The notes: generated by a model from the sequence alone, not told the origin. Counted from the first letter of the stretch, positions 42,297 through 55,126 are shown. The stretch is 64,000 bases of DNA from Silurus meridionalis (GCF_014805685.1 NC_060885.1:24150132-24214131), one strand, 5' to 3'. Program-made: numbers and translations.

Positions 42297-43607
42297 CAGT
42301 GGGGAAAATAAGTATTTGAACACCCTGCTATTTTGCAAGTTCTCCCACTTAGAAATCATGGAGGGGTCTGAAATTGTCATCGTAGGTGCATGTCCACTGT
42401 GAGAGACATAATCTAAAAAGAAAATCCAGAAATCACAATATATGATTTTTAAACTATTTATTTGTATGATACAGCTGCAAATAAGTATTTGAACACCTGT
42501 CTATCAGCTAAAATTCTGACCCTCAAAGACCTGTTAGTCTGCCTTTAAAATGTCCACCTCCACTACATTTATTATCCTAAATCAGATGCACCTGTTTGAG
42601 GTCGTTAGCTGCATAAAGACACCTGTCCACCCCATACAATCAGTAAGAATCCAACTACTAACATGGCCAAGACCAAAGAGCTGTCCAAAGACACTAGAGA
42701 CAAAATTGTACACCTCCACAAGGCTGGAAAGGGCTACGGGGAAATTGCCAAGCAGTTTGGTGAAAAAAGGTCCACTGTTGGAGCAATCATTAGAAAATGG
42801 AAGAAGCTAAACATGACTGTCAATCTCCCTCGGACTGGGGCTCCATGCAAGATCTCACCTCATGGGGTCTCAATGATCCTAAGGAAGGTGAGAAATCAGC
42901 CCAGAACTACATGGGAGGAGCTGGTCAATGACCTGAAAAGAGCTGGGACCACCGTTTCCAAGGTTACTGTTGGTAATACACTAAGACGTCATGGTTTGAA
43001 ATCATGCACGGAAGGTTCCCCTGCTTAAACCAGCACATGTCCAGGCACGTCTTAAGTTTGCCAATGACCATTTGGATGATCCAGAGGAGTCATGGGAGAA
43101 AGTCATGTGGTCAGATGAGACCAAAATAGAACTTTTGGGTCATAATTCCACTAAACGTGTTTGGAGGTTCTGGCGTAGCCTAGCCAGTCTCCAGACCTAA
43201 ACCCAATAGAGAATCTTTGGAGGGAGCTCAAACTCCGTGTTTCTCAGCGACAGGCCAGAAACATGACTGATCTAGAGAAGATCTGTGTGGAAGAGTGGGC
43301 CAAAATCCTGCAGTGTGTGCAAACCTGGTGAAAAACTACAGGAAACGTTTGACCTCTGTAATTGCAAACAAAGGCTACTGGACCAAATATTAACATTGAC
43401 TTTCTCAGGTGTTCAAATACTTATTTGCAGCTGTATCATACAAATAAATATTTTAAAAATCATACATTGTGATTTCTGGATTTTTTTTTTAGATTATGTC
43501 TCTCACAGTGGACATGCACCTACGATGACAATTTCAGACCCGCCATGATTTCTAAGTGGGAGAACTTGCAAAATAGCAGGGTGTTCAAATACTTATTTTC
43601 CTCACTG
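42297..43607 (+). mobile_element. Passport-like Tc1 element, both ends present
   Basis: CAGTGGGGAAAATAAGTATTTG at the left and its complement AATACTTATTTTCCTCACTG at the right, each flanked by TA (42295-42296, 43608-43609). The inner arm repeats 'caaataagtatttgaacacctg' near 42478 and 'caggtgttcaaatacttatttg' near 43407, the internal direct-repeat arrangement of IR/DR Tc1 elements. The transposase (42663-43399) is broken, so the element is non-autonomous but its ends look usable as substrate for the intact transposase at 6378. Confidence 0.9.
42663..43399 (+). pseudogene. Passport-like Tc1 transposase, broken
   Basis: The first 117 codons match the intact copy at 6378-7400 ([20 protein letters not shown]... 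[11 protein letters not shown]), then a 5-bp deletion ('tgcacggaaggtt' versus 'tgcatggctcagaaggtt') shifts the frame and stops it at 43028. Later, after 'gtgtttggagg' (about 43168), some 290 bp of the catalytic core are deleted, removing the glycine box and the second catalytic Asp. The third motif region ([10 protein letters not shown]) and the C-terminus remain in other frames. Confidence 0.9.
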
Positions 43608-43779
43608 TATAAACCTATTGTGTTCCTCAAGAGTATATTTGGAGTGCTTTTAAGGGCGTTTCTTGTTTAGAGCATTAGGGTTTGGGTGTTGCATTGGTGG
43701 TGTAACATTAAACCTGGTTCTCATAAATTGGACTGCTTCCATTTAGGAACCATGAAGATGGAATTGCACTGCAATTAAC

Positions 43780-43940
43780 CTGAACAGTATGCTACCATAA
43801 CTTCAGATTATATTAGCCTAGAGCAGTTTTGCACTCAATTGTCCGTCAAGGAACAACCTCAACAACTATAATGAATGAATATCTAGGGTTACAAAGATGA
43901 GGATGGGTTCCATTTTAAGGCTAGTTTTGCTCAACCTTCT
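43780..43940 (+). repeat. Fragment of non-LTR retroelement tail U
   Basis: 'ttgtccgtcaaggaacaacctcaacaactataatgaatg' and 'agatgaggatgggttccattttaaggct' match parts of the repeat copies at 57140-57360 and 62985-63392. Heavily decayed. Confidence 0.5.
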
Positions 43941-44654
43941 TTCACATCTAAATAATTGCTATAATCTTAGGCTAAAATCTGTAGTCTGTTCACCAGCTAA
44001 TAAATGGCCATTGCATAAATTTTTTTCCTCCTATGAAATTCTGGCAATATCAGAAGATTCCAGACTGCTTCCTGCAGTGGGACATCTCCTTCGACGACCT
44101 TCAAACCAAGAACCAATTGGAGTGCCGAATCTGATGACATGATTAGCGCAACAACTTCACCTGAGGGAAAATGTAGACACAATCAGATGGACAGTACAAC
44201 AAGAAGAGAAACTTATTGAGTTATGGAGGGAAAAGAAGTGTTAGTATGATGAGTCATTGCTGCTGTATCATGACAGGGCTAAAAAGGAAGTGACTTGGAG
44301 AGAAATAGCTAATTAACCCATAGTCCATAACATCCTCTTTTGCCCAGCCATAACTTGCTCCACACACGATTTCTTCAGTTTTTAATATCAAGGTATGACA
44401 TGAACAAAACTAATGTAACAAATTGTTTTTTTTTATGCTAGCTACCATTAGTGAAAGAATGTATGTCCGGATTGATGACGTAAATCTTCAGAATGTTTTT
44501 CTTCTGTAAGTTAATTTTTGCCTGTCGTACAGTTTGACATAATGACAACTGAGATCCTATAGTGTGATATGGGGATTGTGCTTGAACAGACAAGCAATGT
44601 TCGCCAAAGGACTGGTCAAAATCATTATGGATAAATTAGTGCGATACATTTATT
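43941..44654. other. Gene-free stretch
   Basis: No recognised feature. One modest frame (43897-44142) reads through the decayed repeat and is not a gene. Confidence 0.4.
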
Positions 44655-44740
44655 TCTATAAAACTGCATTGTGACAGTGTACATTGTTAAAAGCACTATA
44701 CAAATAACATTGAATTTATCTGAATAGAATGTTTTGAGAC
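44655..44740 (+). repeat. Fragment of non-LTR retroelement tail U (3' end)
   Basis: 'ctgcattgtgacagtgtacattgttaaaagcactatacaaataacattgaatt' is the terminal part of the family that at 63340-63385 reads 'gtccattgttaaaagcactatacagataaaact'. The ending 'ttgaa' tail is typical. Confidence 0.65.
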
Positions 44741-44929
44741 ATGACGTTTTAAGAGCTTTTGGCATGCAGAAAGATATGCCTGGGATAAGAGATAAGCGTC
44801 CAGTTGAGCCGGTGTTTTCTTTTTAAGTTCTGAACTGAATAGTTGTATTCATTTTCCCACCAAAACACCTAATAGAAAGTAACGCATGAAACATAATGGC
44901 CTTAATGAGTTGATAGTAGTATAAAAGAA

Positions 44930-45560
44930 ATACACAAATGATCTTGCGCTTTAATCTATAATAATTTTTTCGCAGCGAGGAAGCCCTCCGAGGGTGTGTT
45001 CCAGACTAATTAATTACACTTATCTTGTTGTGCGAGGCGGCAGGAGCACGATGTCTCCCCAGAAATCGGGTGTTTGCATTCTCTCCGCCTCATTCCTGTT
45101 TGTTTGAGGAGCCCGTGTGAACTATCTGATTCAGCATTCCTGTCTCCTTAGAGGTTGTCATGCTCAACTCTGGTGGCCATGATGAGATGTAATCGGCTAG
45201 ACTTCGAACCTCCATGTGGCGAATAAAAAAAAAAACTGGCAGGGCTTACAGATTTTGTCATATATTGTTTTCTAGACAAAACTTTCTTGACATTTTGAAA
45301 ACATAGAGTTTAAACAACGTCTTGGGCTGACTTAAAAAAAAAAAAAAAGTGCAAACTTGAAAGTCAGGCCCCACTAAGCACAGATATATAAGAAGAGGCA
45401 TCCTCTGTGTGTACTTCTTTCTAGAATTGCTCGCTAATCTCCCAAGTTAATGCCTTGCTTCAGTCTTCCTATTAGCCAATCCACTTAACATGCATGCTTA
45501 AAATTGCTCAAAGGCTTTCTCAGTATTAACAATTCATTTGGAGTGGAATGTTTTCCATCC
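44930..45560. promoter_or_regulatory. Candidate conserved non-coding block
   Basis: Complex sequence, free of repeats, with balanced composition and scattered TAAT and CAAT-type words ('cagactaattaattacacttatc', 'gaagccctccgagggtgtg', 'ctattagccaatccacttaacatgcatgc'). It stands out from the decayed DNA around it. Functional meaning is inferred only. Confidence 0.3.
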
Positions 45561-46754
45561 TATGTTTGAGTCAAAGCTCTCTGCCTTCCCCTTCACACTG
45601 GGATTGCTGTTTTCTTATTAACTCTCCCCAGTTTTGCCCAACAGGTAGTCAAGATATGCACGCCTGAAATTCCCTCATCTGCCTTTATGAATGTAAATTA
45701 AGTAGCCAATGGCATATCATCCATGTGGGGCTAAAGGAGTATTGTCCGTGGGTAAACGTCAGTAATGTGTCTTCTGTGTCACTTCACCCTGCATGAAAAG
45801 TCATTAGAGACGAGGTAAGATTTCACAACATGACAACTTGTGCTAGCAGTCAAAACACGCATGAAAGATGATATCAGTAACAGTTGCAGTTGCATCAGCT
45901 GGGCCTCGGAAAGAAAGGATGACTGTCCTTGGGGTTGGGGGTGGGGCTTCAGGTGCTTTTAAAGAAGTGTGGGAAGAGAAGGAAAATAAGGCGACACCAC
46001 AGTTTTTGCAACCCATAATTAGAAAAAAAAATTAAAAATTGACTGTATAATTTAAACCTTGTACACAATGGGCCTTATGTGTAAGAAAGGCAGCACAAAA
46101 AGAGATTTGATGTGACTGCGAAATGTGCAAATGCTTCTGAAATCCAACATTAAATTTTATCCCAAGTTGACAATTCAAAAGTAATCGAATTGTGCTTTAA
46201 GCAACACGCATGCTCTAATTTACACCTGGTTTCGAGAGATTAAATGGTCCAAAAAATGTGGCTGCAATTTGCCCGTTGCCTTATGGGTATACAGATTGCA
46301 TGGCGTCAACGTTTTTTGCTCTGCAGCATCAAAAACTGAGCCTGTCAAACTGTTAGATAATACTTTTTCTATCTTCTACAGAAAAGGATGATTGATGAAT
46401 TTTATTTTAATACATTGCCAGCAATGTTTGAGTGTTACCCAGCAGCAAAGCCATCTGACTCATAGTAACAGCTAATGTGAGTCACTTGACATTGTTAGAT
46501 TTAGTCCTTCATGGCATTCTAACTAGCCTCTCCAATCCAATCCAATCCAAAACTGGTATAGAGCCAATGTGCCTTGTTTTATACTCAACATGGAGAACAC
46601 CACATATTCTCTCTACAACCTACTGGCTAAATAGAGAGCACTTCTAGCAGGAGAATACTTCAGCTCTGCCTTTATAAAGAACACTACAGGAAGTCTTTCC
46701 CGACAGTTTCACTTAGACGTTACCCCCTCTCTGTGGCAGGCGAGAGATCTCCTT
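45561..46754. other. Gene-free stretch
   Basis: Mixed composition; a 'ccaatccaatccaatcc' short tandem repeat lies at about 46532. No coding signal. Confidence 0.4.
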
Positions 46755-47690
46755 TAAGTTTCAAGTTTTGTCATAGGTACAGATGTCAATGACAGTTTGA
46801 AATTCTTAAATGAGGCTACTGGCAAACTACAGCAATATTGATATTAAACATTAAACAATATTAAGAATGTAATAATCAGGCATATGAAAGTTATAATTAT
46901 TTAAAAGTGAGTGCAGAAGTGTCTATATATTAAAATAATTATATTAATATTTACATATATGACATATTAGCATGAGGTATTTTATTAAAACATGGAAGAT
47001 GGGGGATAACAAGTAGAATGTATATATTAGGTGTGCAAAAATTCACAAAGATGCGTAGTGTGCAAGTGAGATGCAAAGTACTGAGTGCAATGGTATTAAG
47101 AGTTCTGAGAATTAAGAATTGTGCAGTCCCAGTGTGTTAATCAGATATGCAAAATGACAGTGCCAATTTGTATGAAATGTTTAACAGAGTCAATTGGCAG
47201 TAAGTCTGCAGTGAGACTGTATTACAGTTTGTTGATGAAAACTATTCTTCAGCCTGATGGCAGTTTGTTGAACAGGCTGTGTGCTAGGTAACTGGGATCA
47301 GCTCATCATCACCAGACATCATGTCCATCTATGAGGTTGGGAGTTTATTTCCAATAATGAGTTCCGCTGCTCTTATGACTCTCTGTAGGCCTTGCGATCT
47401 AGTACTGTGCACTGCCAGTGAGGATGCTCTCATTGGTGCATCTGTAGAAGTTGGTAAGGATTTTGGTGGGGAGGCCAAACTTCTTGAGTCTGTGCATAAA
47501 GAAGAGTCCCTGACTAGCTGATTTGTGTGCAGGGACCAGACAAGCCATCAGAGAGGTGGACAACTAGAAACTTGACGTTCTTGACTCTTTCTACGATGGT
47601 TTCGTTGATGTGTAAAGGGGTATAGTTACCATTCTGAAGTCATCTATCATCTCTTTCCTCTGACATCACTGTAAATAGGGACATAAACAT
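46755..47690 (-). mobile_element. Decayed LINE remnant
   Basis: 'gtttcaagttttgtcataggtacag' at the left resembles a retroelement 3' end in reverse. Further right, 'cagcctgatggcagtttgttgaacaggctgtg', 'gccagtgaggatgctctcattggtgcatctgtagaagttgg' and 'gatctctt'-type words are familiar from the reverse complement of fish LINE reverse-transcriptase coding sequence. All frames are broken. Confidence 0.55.
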
Positions 47691-48539
47691 TCTGTTCTGT
47701 TCTGCATTTATAAACCATAATGTTAATCTGCTACAATCTCATTAATTCACCTTCATCTACAATCTCTCAGGCTGTCCATCTAATGGCACTGTTATGATCA
47801 TGTACTTTCATTTTCTCTTTTTATTAATATTACAATATCATGTACATAAAAATTTCATTATAATTTTGCTACGTTTTTACCTCGTAAAGCACCTTATTGT
47901 CCCGTTTTTAGATTCCCACCTGACTGCACTATTGTACAGAGTATCATAGGGTTTGTTTATAATAATTTTCCCCATTTTATTTTTAATTAATAAAGAGAAA
48001 ATAAAATGGGAAAAATGATTGCATTTCCCATGTACAGTACTTATGTCTACTATTTACTGTACTACTCCATTGTATACACCCTCATTACTTAATGAAGGTC
48101 TCTTTTCTCCACACAGCTCATGTTGCCACAAGTATTTTCTAACACCTCCATGCCTTCCCTGGTCACCTACCATGTCATGCATCTTTGATGCCTTCCTCAT
48201 CACTGTGTCAGTGGACAAGTGAAAAATGCAACACTGTAATCATTTATTTTCCATAGAAAAAAGTTGCAGTGAAATGTTTTAATGCCATTACAGGCAAAAA
48301 AAAAAAGACATAATGGGGCCTGTCTGGGATTGCTTGTAGAAACTCAAGGCTTTCCAAAATGCTTGAAATTACAGTTTATTTGATTATTCATTAAAAACAA
48401 ACAAACAAAAAAACTATTGCATGACACTTCATGTGAGACATTTAATCCATGAGTGATCACATTAAATGCTGACTGTTAATGATTGTTTTGCATTATGTAA
48501 TTACAGTATATAATAATAATGACAAATGTAAATATATAT
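47691..48539. other. Gene-free stretch containing a hairpin
   Basis: Nothing coding. 'ttttccccattttatttt' (about 47966) and 'aaaataaaatgggaaaaa' (about 47997) form an inverted repeat with a 13-base loop. Confidence 0.45.
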
Positions 48540-48640
48540 TGGGGGTGTTATGGTGCAGAAAATCCACGATTCAATATTTCGGTTTATAAGTCACAGTTTG
48601 GATTAATTTTATACAAATTTTATTATATTGATTACATTAA
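48540..48640. repeat. Possible DNA-transposon terminus
   Basis: 'gggggtgttatggtgcagaaaatccacgattcaatatttcggtttataagtcacagtttgg' resembles the 'gggtgtaacggtacac...cacggttcggt' end of fish hAT-type elements, without a matching right end. Confidence 0.4.
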
Positions 48641-48759
48641 GTAATCAATTAAAATGGCACAAATTAAATTGTTCAAACTAAATTAAATAAATGGAAAAAT
48701 TATATTAAATTGTTTACATTAGTTTGACCCTATCTTGTTAATACAGATGTGTCTGTAAA

Positions 48760-48795
48760 TGTGTGTGTGTGTGTGTGTGTGTGTTTGTGTGTCTG
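48760..48795. repeat. (GT)n microsatellite
   Basis: Short GT run. Confidence 0.9.
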
Positions 48796-49204
48796 CATCT
48801 GTGTGTTCAATGTAATGTTCAATTTTCTAAAGATATGATCTATTTAACTGTTTTACTTATTTCAGGGTACTTTAACAAATGTATTTCCATCCTTCATTCA
48901 TTCACTCCCTCGATATGTGGAATTATCAGGATTTTCTCTCTTTAAGAGAAAATCTTGAAGCTGGACATAAAACAGATTCATAGCACTAGCATTGATTTCA
49001 GATATCAGATATGTGCATTACATTTCTGTCCATGACAAGATGGTAATTAAACTCTCTGGTGGTCCATTGCCTATTTGCCATCTTCCAATATGGGCTCAAA
49101 CCCATGTTCCTAAACTAATGCTTTGTTATTCGCTATTCTGTTTGTGCATGAAAGAAGGAACCATAATAAGCATAACTTCTGAGTCAAAATTGAATTCATA
49201 ATAG

Positions 49205-49570
49205 AGTTCCCTGCTGCAGAACTATGTGTCCTCCAGCTGCCCACAGTAAACACAGGCTGATTTTAGTCTGAGCCGAATGCACATCTGGGTGATCGTTAAT
49301 GAAGGAAGGCGAGCTGGAGGAAAAAGAAGACGAAAGGAAGGATGAATGAATGGAGGGAACGCAGAAAAAGAAAGACAGACATCTAAACCGGGCGCTGTTG
49401 CCTCTTGGCCCAGGCTGAATGTTGCTCTCATTCTACGTGAGAGGCAAACAAATGGGTCAGTGGCTGGCAGAGCCAAGCTTTAGCTTCATTTGGAAATCTT
49501 CCGCACAAGCGGCTGCTCTTAGGAAACTATCAAATATGAATGGGGAAGTCTGTGACAGCCTCCCAAAGTG
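49205..49570. promoter_or_regulatory. Candidate conserved non-coding block
   Basis: 'gccgaatgcacatctgggtgatcgttaatgaaggaaggcg', 'cctcttggcccaggctgaatgttgctctcattc' and 'agctttagcttcatttggaaatc' are complex, balanced segments with no repeat affinity. The ORF on the minus strand here (49222-49476) lacks splice context and is not called. Confidence 0.3.
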
Positions 49571-49839
49571 AGAACTCCCAGTGTGAGTTTCTGTTCATAT
49601 TAAAAGCAATAAAAAGATTTCTGAAGTCTCAGAGTTGAAAGATGAAGGTGATAAATATTCAAATGACAACCTTTACATGGTATAATTAATCAAATGTATT
49701 CTAGTCCTGAGCTTGTCTCCTCTATAGCAAACTGTACTTACACATTTCTACTGGCACTCATACAAAAAAAAAGAAAACACAGCCACTCTCTGAATACAGC
49801 TGGCACACTGGAATCTGTCTAGACTGTTCCATTTTGTCA

Positions 49840-50290
49840 CATGCTGGCATTCAGAGAAATGTTGCCATTTCGGAATTTTGTCAGCAGTGTACGGATTGTT
49901 CTGCACGCTAATGTTTAGGTCAACTCTGGCCTGATTACACCAAGTTTTAATTTATGTCCTTTCCCCCTCTCCCCCTGGTTTAGGCAAGCTATAAAGCGAC
50001 ATCCATGTTCCTCTGCTCCCAATCCATTTAGCTGTCAGAGCATATTAAAACAGAGCTTCATCACCAAATTGTGAACAGGCGCTCCCCCTGCTAACCAAAT
50101 CAATTCTATCTCTCTGAAAGGTAAAATGTAATTACCTTTTCTGTTTGGTTGTTGTAGCGCTCATTTAAATGACAATGATCTATGTATACCGCTGAACTGA
50201 CAGCAGGTAAACATGTTTCCCCAGGGCTGGCTAATAGGCCCTTCAATCAGAAGCTGCTCAGTGCTCTTTGACAAATAGCTGCAAATGAAT
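49840..50290. promoter_or_regulatory. Best candidate conserved non-coding element
   Basis: About 450 bp of complex sequence containing 'atgtaattaccttttctgtttgg', 'gcgctcatttaaatgacaatgatctatg', 'gaactgacagcaggtaaacatgtttccccagggctggc' and 'ctttgacaaatagctgcaaatgaat'. It combines homeodomain (TAATTA), forkhead (GTAAACA) and TALE-type (TGACAG) words, the style of vertebrate developmental enhancers. No reading frame persists. Conservation is unverified. Confidence 0.4.
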
Positions 50291-50389
50291 ACACACTCTC
50301 ACACACACATATGCACAAAAAAAACATATACCCAGTTGTTTTTTATTGGTTTAAAACTGAAGTTGAATTATTTTTGATCTGATGCATGC

Positions 50390-50600
50390 TGCAATTGAAA
50401 TAAATGTGCATCCTGAATTAGCGATATGTCTGTGTTAAAGTCTGCCTGCTTCTCAAACAAATGTTTCATGCTTTTCTCTGGTGACGGACACAATGCTCTG
50501 AGTTGTCTTTTTCCTTTGAACGGCCTCATCGCCTGCAGCTGCCCACACTATGCACTGGCTTATTGAGACCCATGAGAAAGAAAAAAAAAAAGAGTTCAAA
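50390..50600. promoter_or_regulatory. Candidate conserved non-coding block
   Basis: 'tgctgcaattgaaataaatgtgcatcctgaattagcgatatg' and 'cctcatcgcctgcagctgccc' continue the complex sequence begun at 49.2 kb. Confidence 0.25.
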
Positions 50601-51169
50601 CAGTGACATTTTATTTTTCTGCATTTCAGCTTTCCCAACAATTCAATGCTTCACTATATGACCAAATTAACAAGTTTATACAGTATTTACGTTTTCATAT
50701 TAAAATGAAATAAAAACAAATGGGTTTTAAAAGTATTACATCAGGAGTCTAGGTCAAATCCTAGCATCACACTTTTCCTGACCTTTTCAGCAGGGAATTT
50801 GGCAGAATCGTCTTTTTTTCCCCTTGTGGCAGGTAGAAGGGTGTGAGGTTGAGTTATCTCAAAGCTCCACAAATCCAGGGGATTCAAAGCAATCAGCCAT
50901 AACTTTGTGAGAATAATATCAGACATCGGATGCTCCACCATGTGCAGTTTTCCTTCAGTTTTGTAATAAAGAAGGTTTACCTCATCTTTTAATCTTATTG
51001 TAATTAATATTGAATGAACATTCTGTTCTGCTGTATATTTTATATGTACATACATAATTTTAGTACTTAGCATAAATAACCTAATTTTGTAAACGTAATG
51101 AAGCTAATTCATTGGCTTTTTAATTTATCCCAAATCAAATACACCTCCTACTTTTTTTTCTGTATTGGC

Positions 51170-51500
51170 ACAAGGATAATAATAAATTGATCTGGCAAAA
51201 GTGCTTATGGATAAACATTGGGCACATGGAATGGGATACGCTATTAATGGCATGGTGGATTAGTGTAGAAGGAAGGAGTGATCACCAGCGAGTGATCTAA
51301 TGAAACTTAAGGTGTCTCCTGTCCAAGAGAACTTGGGGAGGGTGGACATATAAGTAATTACCATCTCATATTACATGCAACCTTCTTTTCTGCTCCCGAG
51401 AGACCGGAAACTTGAACAAGACTCTGAATCCGCTGGAGCCATCGCAGGAGAGAAGACAAGTGCCTTTGTTTGTCTGACGTGCATTATTTGCAATGATTTT
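51170..51500. promoter_or_regulatory. Candidate conserved non-coding block
   Basis: 'aataaattgatctggcaaaagtgcttatgg', 'gatacgctattaatggcatgg' and 'ataagtaattaccatctcat' show the same style of complex, TAAT-bearing sequence. No coding signal. Confidence 0.25.
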
Positions 51501-54288
51501 TCTTACACAAGCAAATTGACCAGTCTGAGCTCTTAAACCTCCTAACCCTCAGAAAATGAATGTTTGATCATTTCCCTCTGTGACTCTTTACCCTGGGGCT
51601 AGCTGCATTAAAATATATTGTGATTTGGGCTTGTGATTCGAAAACAAATGTGCACAAAAGGGATGATTTGTAATTGTGAACACTTGTTATTTGTTTCTGT
51701 GAAAATCCTAACATTTTCTGTGATCATAATGAGTGTGTAAATAGCAGGTAGTTTTAATCTGACTGCTCCCTTTACTCATAGAATAGTGAATTTTAGTGCC
51801 ACTCCAGGACTTATCCTGGTAGACTCTCATAATGCCAGGTTTAAAAAAAAAAAAACCTGCCTAGATTTGAAAGAAAAGACGAAACAAACGACCATGAAAT
51901 ATGTGCATTATTCCAGTGGTACTTTCCCATGGCCTTCTCGATCAATCACAATGAAAAGCTAAACCCCCACACCCCCGACCTCCTTCCATTGGCCCCTTCT
52001 ACCATCCCCAGTAAACAGTTCTTTTTGCTAAGCAAATAGAGGCAGAGAGAGTGAACAGCAGTAGAGGGACCCATGAGGAAACAAAAGATGCAGCCCAATT
52101 ATCCCTGGCAAGGACAGCAAGTCTGTCTCCTGTCTTCCTTCCCAAACAATCCTAGTGCAAATGTGTCTATCACTCTTCCTCCACTGCCAACTGCAACTGC
52201 ATCCTCTGATTTCCCATTGCAGACATTTCAGATCGGACTGCAGTATCTGCTACACCTCTGACAGCCAGTCAGTCCTCTCAGGGTCATACGCAGTGTAATG
52301 CAAAAGGACAAATACAGCCGTCGCTATGCAGAGATACTAACAGAAAGATTTACACGACAGACATATGCACATAGTTGGACTTTCGGGAATAGTGAAAATG
52401 CAAGGTACACACAGCTTCTGTAGCACGAACCGGTTTACATCATACTTAAAATCTTGCCCTTCGTTAAAGGACTGCAATCGAATGCATACTCACTTTACAG
52501 CTGTACAGTATTTACTTGCAATGAAATGCAATGCCATTAGATACATAATAAATCTCAATAGACGATTGTACCATTGGAACAAAGGAAAATATTTTTTGTT
52601 TTTAAGGGAAAAAGAGTGAATGACAACTCTGGTGGTAAAGAATACTGAGCCTCAGGCACATCAGCAGGGATTCCTAATAAGAAATATTGATTCTTGTGTT
52701 TTCTCTAAATGGGTCTGAAGCACCAGCTGCGAGAAACATAGCATAACGTTTTAAAGGTTTGTGTAACGATCGGGACTACACATGCTGTGTGTCTGAGGGA
52801 TTATTTGGGAGATTGAGACATGAAACTTCTATCACAGAAGAGAGAGAAAAAGGCAGTATAAAAGAAATAAGAAAAAAACCCAGTTTGCCGTTGCAGAGGA
52901 AAGGCAATCCTAAATTAAATGGTGGAAAAAGACGACTTAACAGGAAACAAAATAGCTATACACAGTCTGAAGAGGTGCCTTCCAGGAGCCAAACCAGATT
53001 GTAAAACTTGAGAATGAAAGAGAGGCATGAAAGAGAGCCAGAGAGGAAGACAAGAACGGAAATAATCCTGACAGGCCCAAATCAACTTCTTCCGGCTAGA
53101 GTGTGAACCACTTTTCAGGTCCTCAACATTGGGCTGTTGTTTTACTGCTCAGATGCGTGCAACAGAATATGCCATTGTTCGAGTGTTGAAGGAAACAATG
53201 TCCACCCCAACCCCCTGATATCAAAAATATGTCAGTCATGTGCTTTCAGCAGTTGTTGTCTGCATCCTATTGCCCCCACTTAGTATTGTCACATAACTGA
53301 TCAGTGCTTGCACAAATTGTTCCTGTCCCTAAAAAACATGATGGGCGGCTGGGCTCTTGAGGCACAGCTGACGATGGGAATATTTGGGCCAGCACACATA
53401 GTTCTCCCAAACACATTACAAAGGAGTCCACAGTCAGTCAAGGCTGCCAATGACACTGAATAGCCCCATGACAGAGGGGCTAATAGAAATACTGCGAATA
53501 GCGAGACAAAATAAAAGGAAAGATATATGTTTGTTGTTCGAGTCATGCCAGGCATTTTGAGAAGGGCTCAAATGAGGGGAGTTTTTGTTGGGTTTTTTGT
53601 TGCTAGAAGTGGCCCCAAAGTCACCATTCATGTTCTCTCACTCCGTCCGTTTCACACATACCCTTATACACACTGGTTGGCACATTCTGTCTATTGTGTA
53701 GGGGTTGTGAGAAAGGCTGGTTTGTTGCGGCAAAGGCTGAAACAGGGGTAGGAGGAGGACAGGAAGCATAAGCGAGCGATTGTCTTTGTATGTGAAGATG
53801 TCACTGGCCAGCGGTTCCAGTAGCGAGCTGTTACTGGTCATGTGGACACCAACAGCCTGGGTATTATGAAGCCTCTAGCTACCATGCTGGCGCCATCTGA
53901 CAGAGCTGCGTTCAGCTGTCTAAAGAGATACGAATCTTTATGTTTACTAATAACACTAGCATGAGATGTATGAGAAGTGTGTATGTGTGTTGGACATCAT
54001 TCTTGACAGCTTTTCCTCCATCTTCTCACTATATTTTGTGCTCTATCTAGCTTTACTTTCAAATGCAGCTGCAGCTGCAGCACTAGATGCACAACGTAAT
54101 GCACTTTTAGAAAAGGTACCAACCTGTACTCTTCCTTGACACGTGAGTGGCAATGTGTTATTTACATTTAAGTATGGATTTTGGTATAGAATTGCACTTT
54201 AAGGATCATTAAATGGTCTAAAAGCTAACCACACATGATATCTTCCTATATAAAGGACAAATAGTAAAGATACACAGCATGTAAGTTT
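51501..54288. other. Gene-free, largely single-copy stretch
   Basis: 2.8 kb with no recognised transposon, which is unusual for this window. Short frames near 52073, 52759 and 53301 have no codon bias or splice signals. A 'gcagctgcagctgcagca' run lies at about 54065. Confidence 0.4.
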
Positions 54289-54753
54289 AATACACTATAT
54301 AAACAAGTAAATAAACAAGTATTGGAACACCTGAATTTCCCAGCCACATGTGCTTCTTTCCCAAATTGTTATCGCAAAGCTGAAGACAGTTAGATGGAGA
54401 TGGAGGTTGGAGACCCAAACCTGTTCCTGCATGATAATACCCTCATGCACAAAGTAAATTCCATAAAGATATGCTTTACATGGATTGGAGTGGAAGATCT
54501 TCTGCTATAGATCTCAGACTTCAATTCAATCTATCAAACTGACTGCACACCAGGCCTCCTCACCTCCCCTACATCAGTATCTGACTTTACCAATACCCTT
54601 GTGATTAAATGAGCCCAAATCTCCACAAACACACTCCAAAATCTAGTGTAACATCTTCCAGAGGAGGGAATTCTAAGAGCAAATTGGGACTAAATGTGGA
54701 ATGTGATGCTCATGATTATGGCCAGGTGTCCGCGAACATTTGGCAATTAGTGT
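54289..54753 (+). mobile_element. Tc1 family A remnant, copy 7
   Basis: Left end 'tacactatataaacaagt' with 'gtattggaacacctgaatttcccagcc'. Internal 'acccaaacctgttcctgcatgataatacc', 'gcacaccaggcctcctcacct', 'ccaaaatctagtgtaacatcttcc'. Right end 'ggccaggtgtccgcgaacatttggcaattagtgta'. Non-coding. Confidence 0.8.
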
Positions 54754-55120
54754 AGCACCTTTTGGTTGCATTTTATAATGTAAGACATTCAGTAAAATGC
54801 CATATGAAACCTACTTCTTATACCTACTTCTTATATTCTTCTATTCACAGTAAATCTTTGCTCCACTCTAATACCAGCTTCATAGAGCTTTGATGAGACA
54901 AAAAAAAAAAACAAAGACATATAACAGTCTGATTAGTCAAATTTTGTATTTTGACATCTGTGGTCACCTTCCTCTTTCCCCTCCTCCTCCTCCTCCTTCT
55001 CCTCCACCTCATCATCATCATCTTCCTTGTACTCTATCAATGCCTGCTCTGGTTCCTACAGTGACAGCTAAAAGGGAAATGTGATGCATTCTGGGGCAAG
55101 AGTTTTATGCACACATTCTC

Positions 55121-55126
<6 letters not shown>

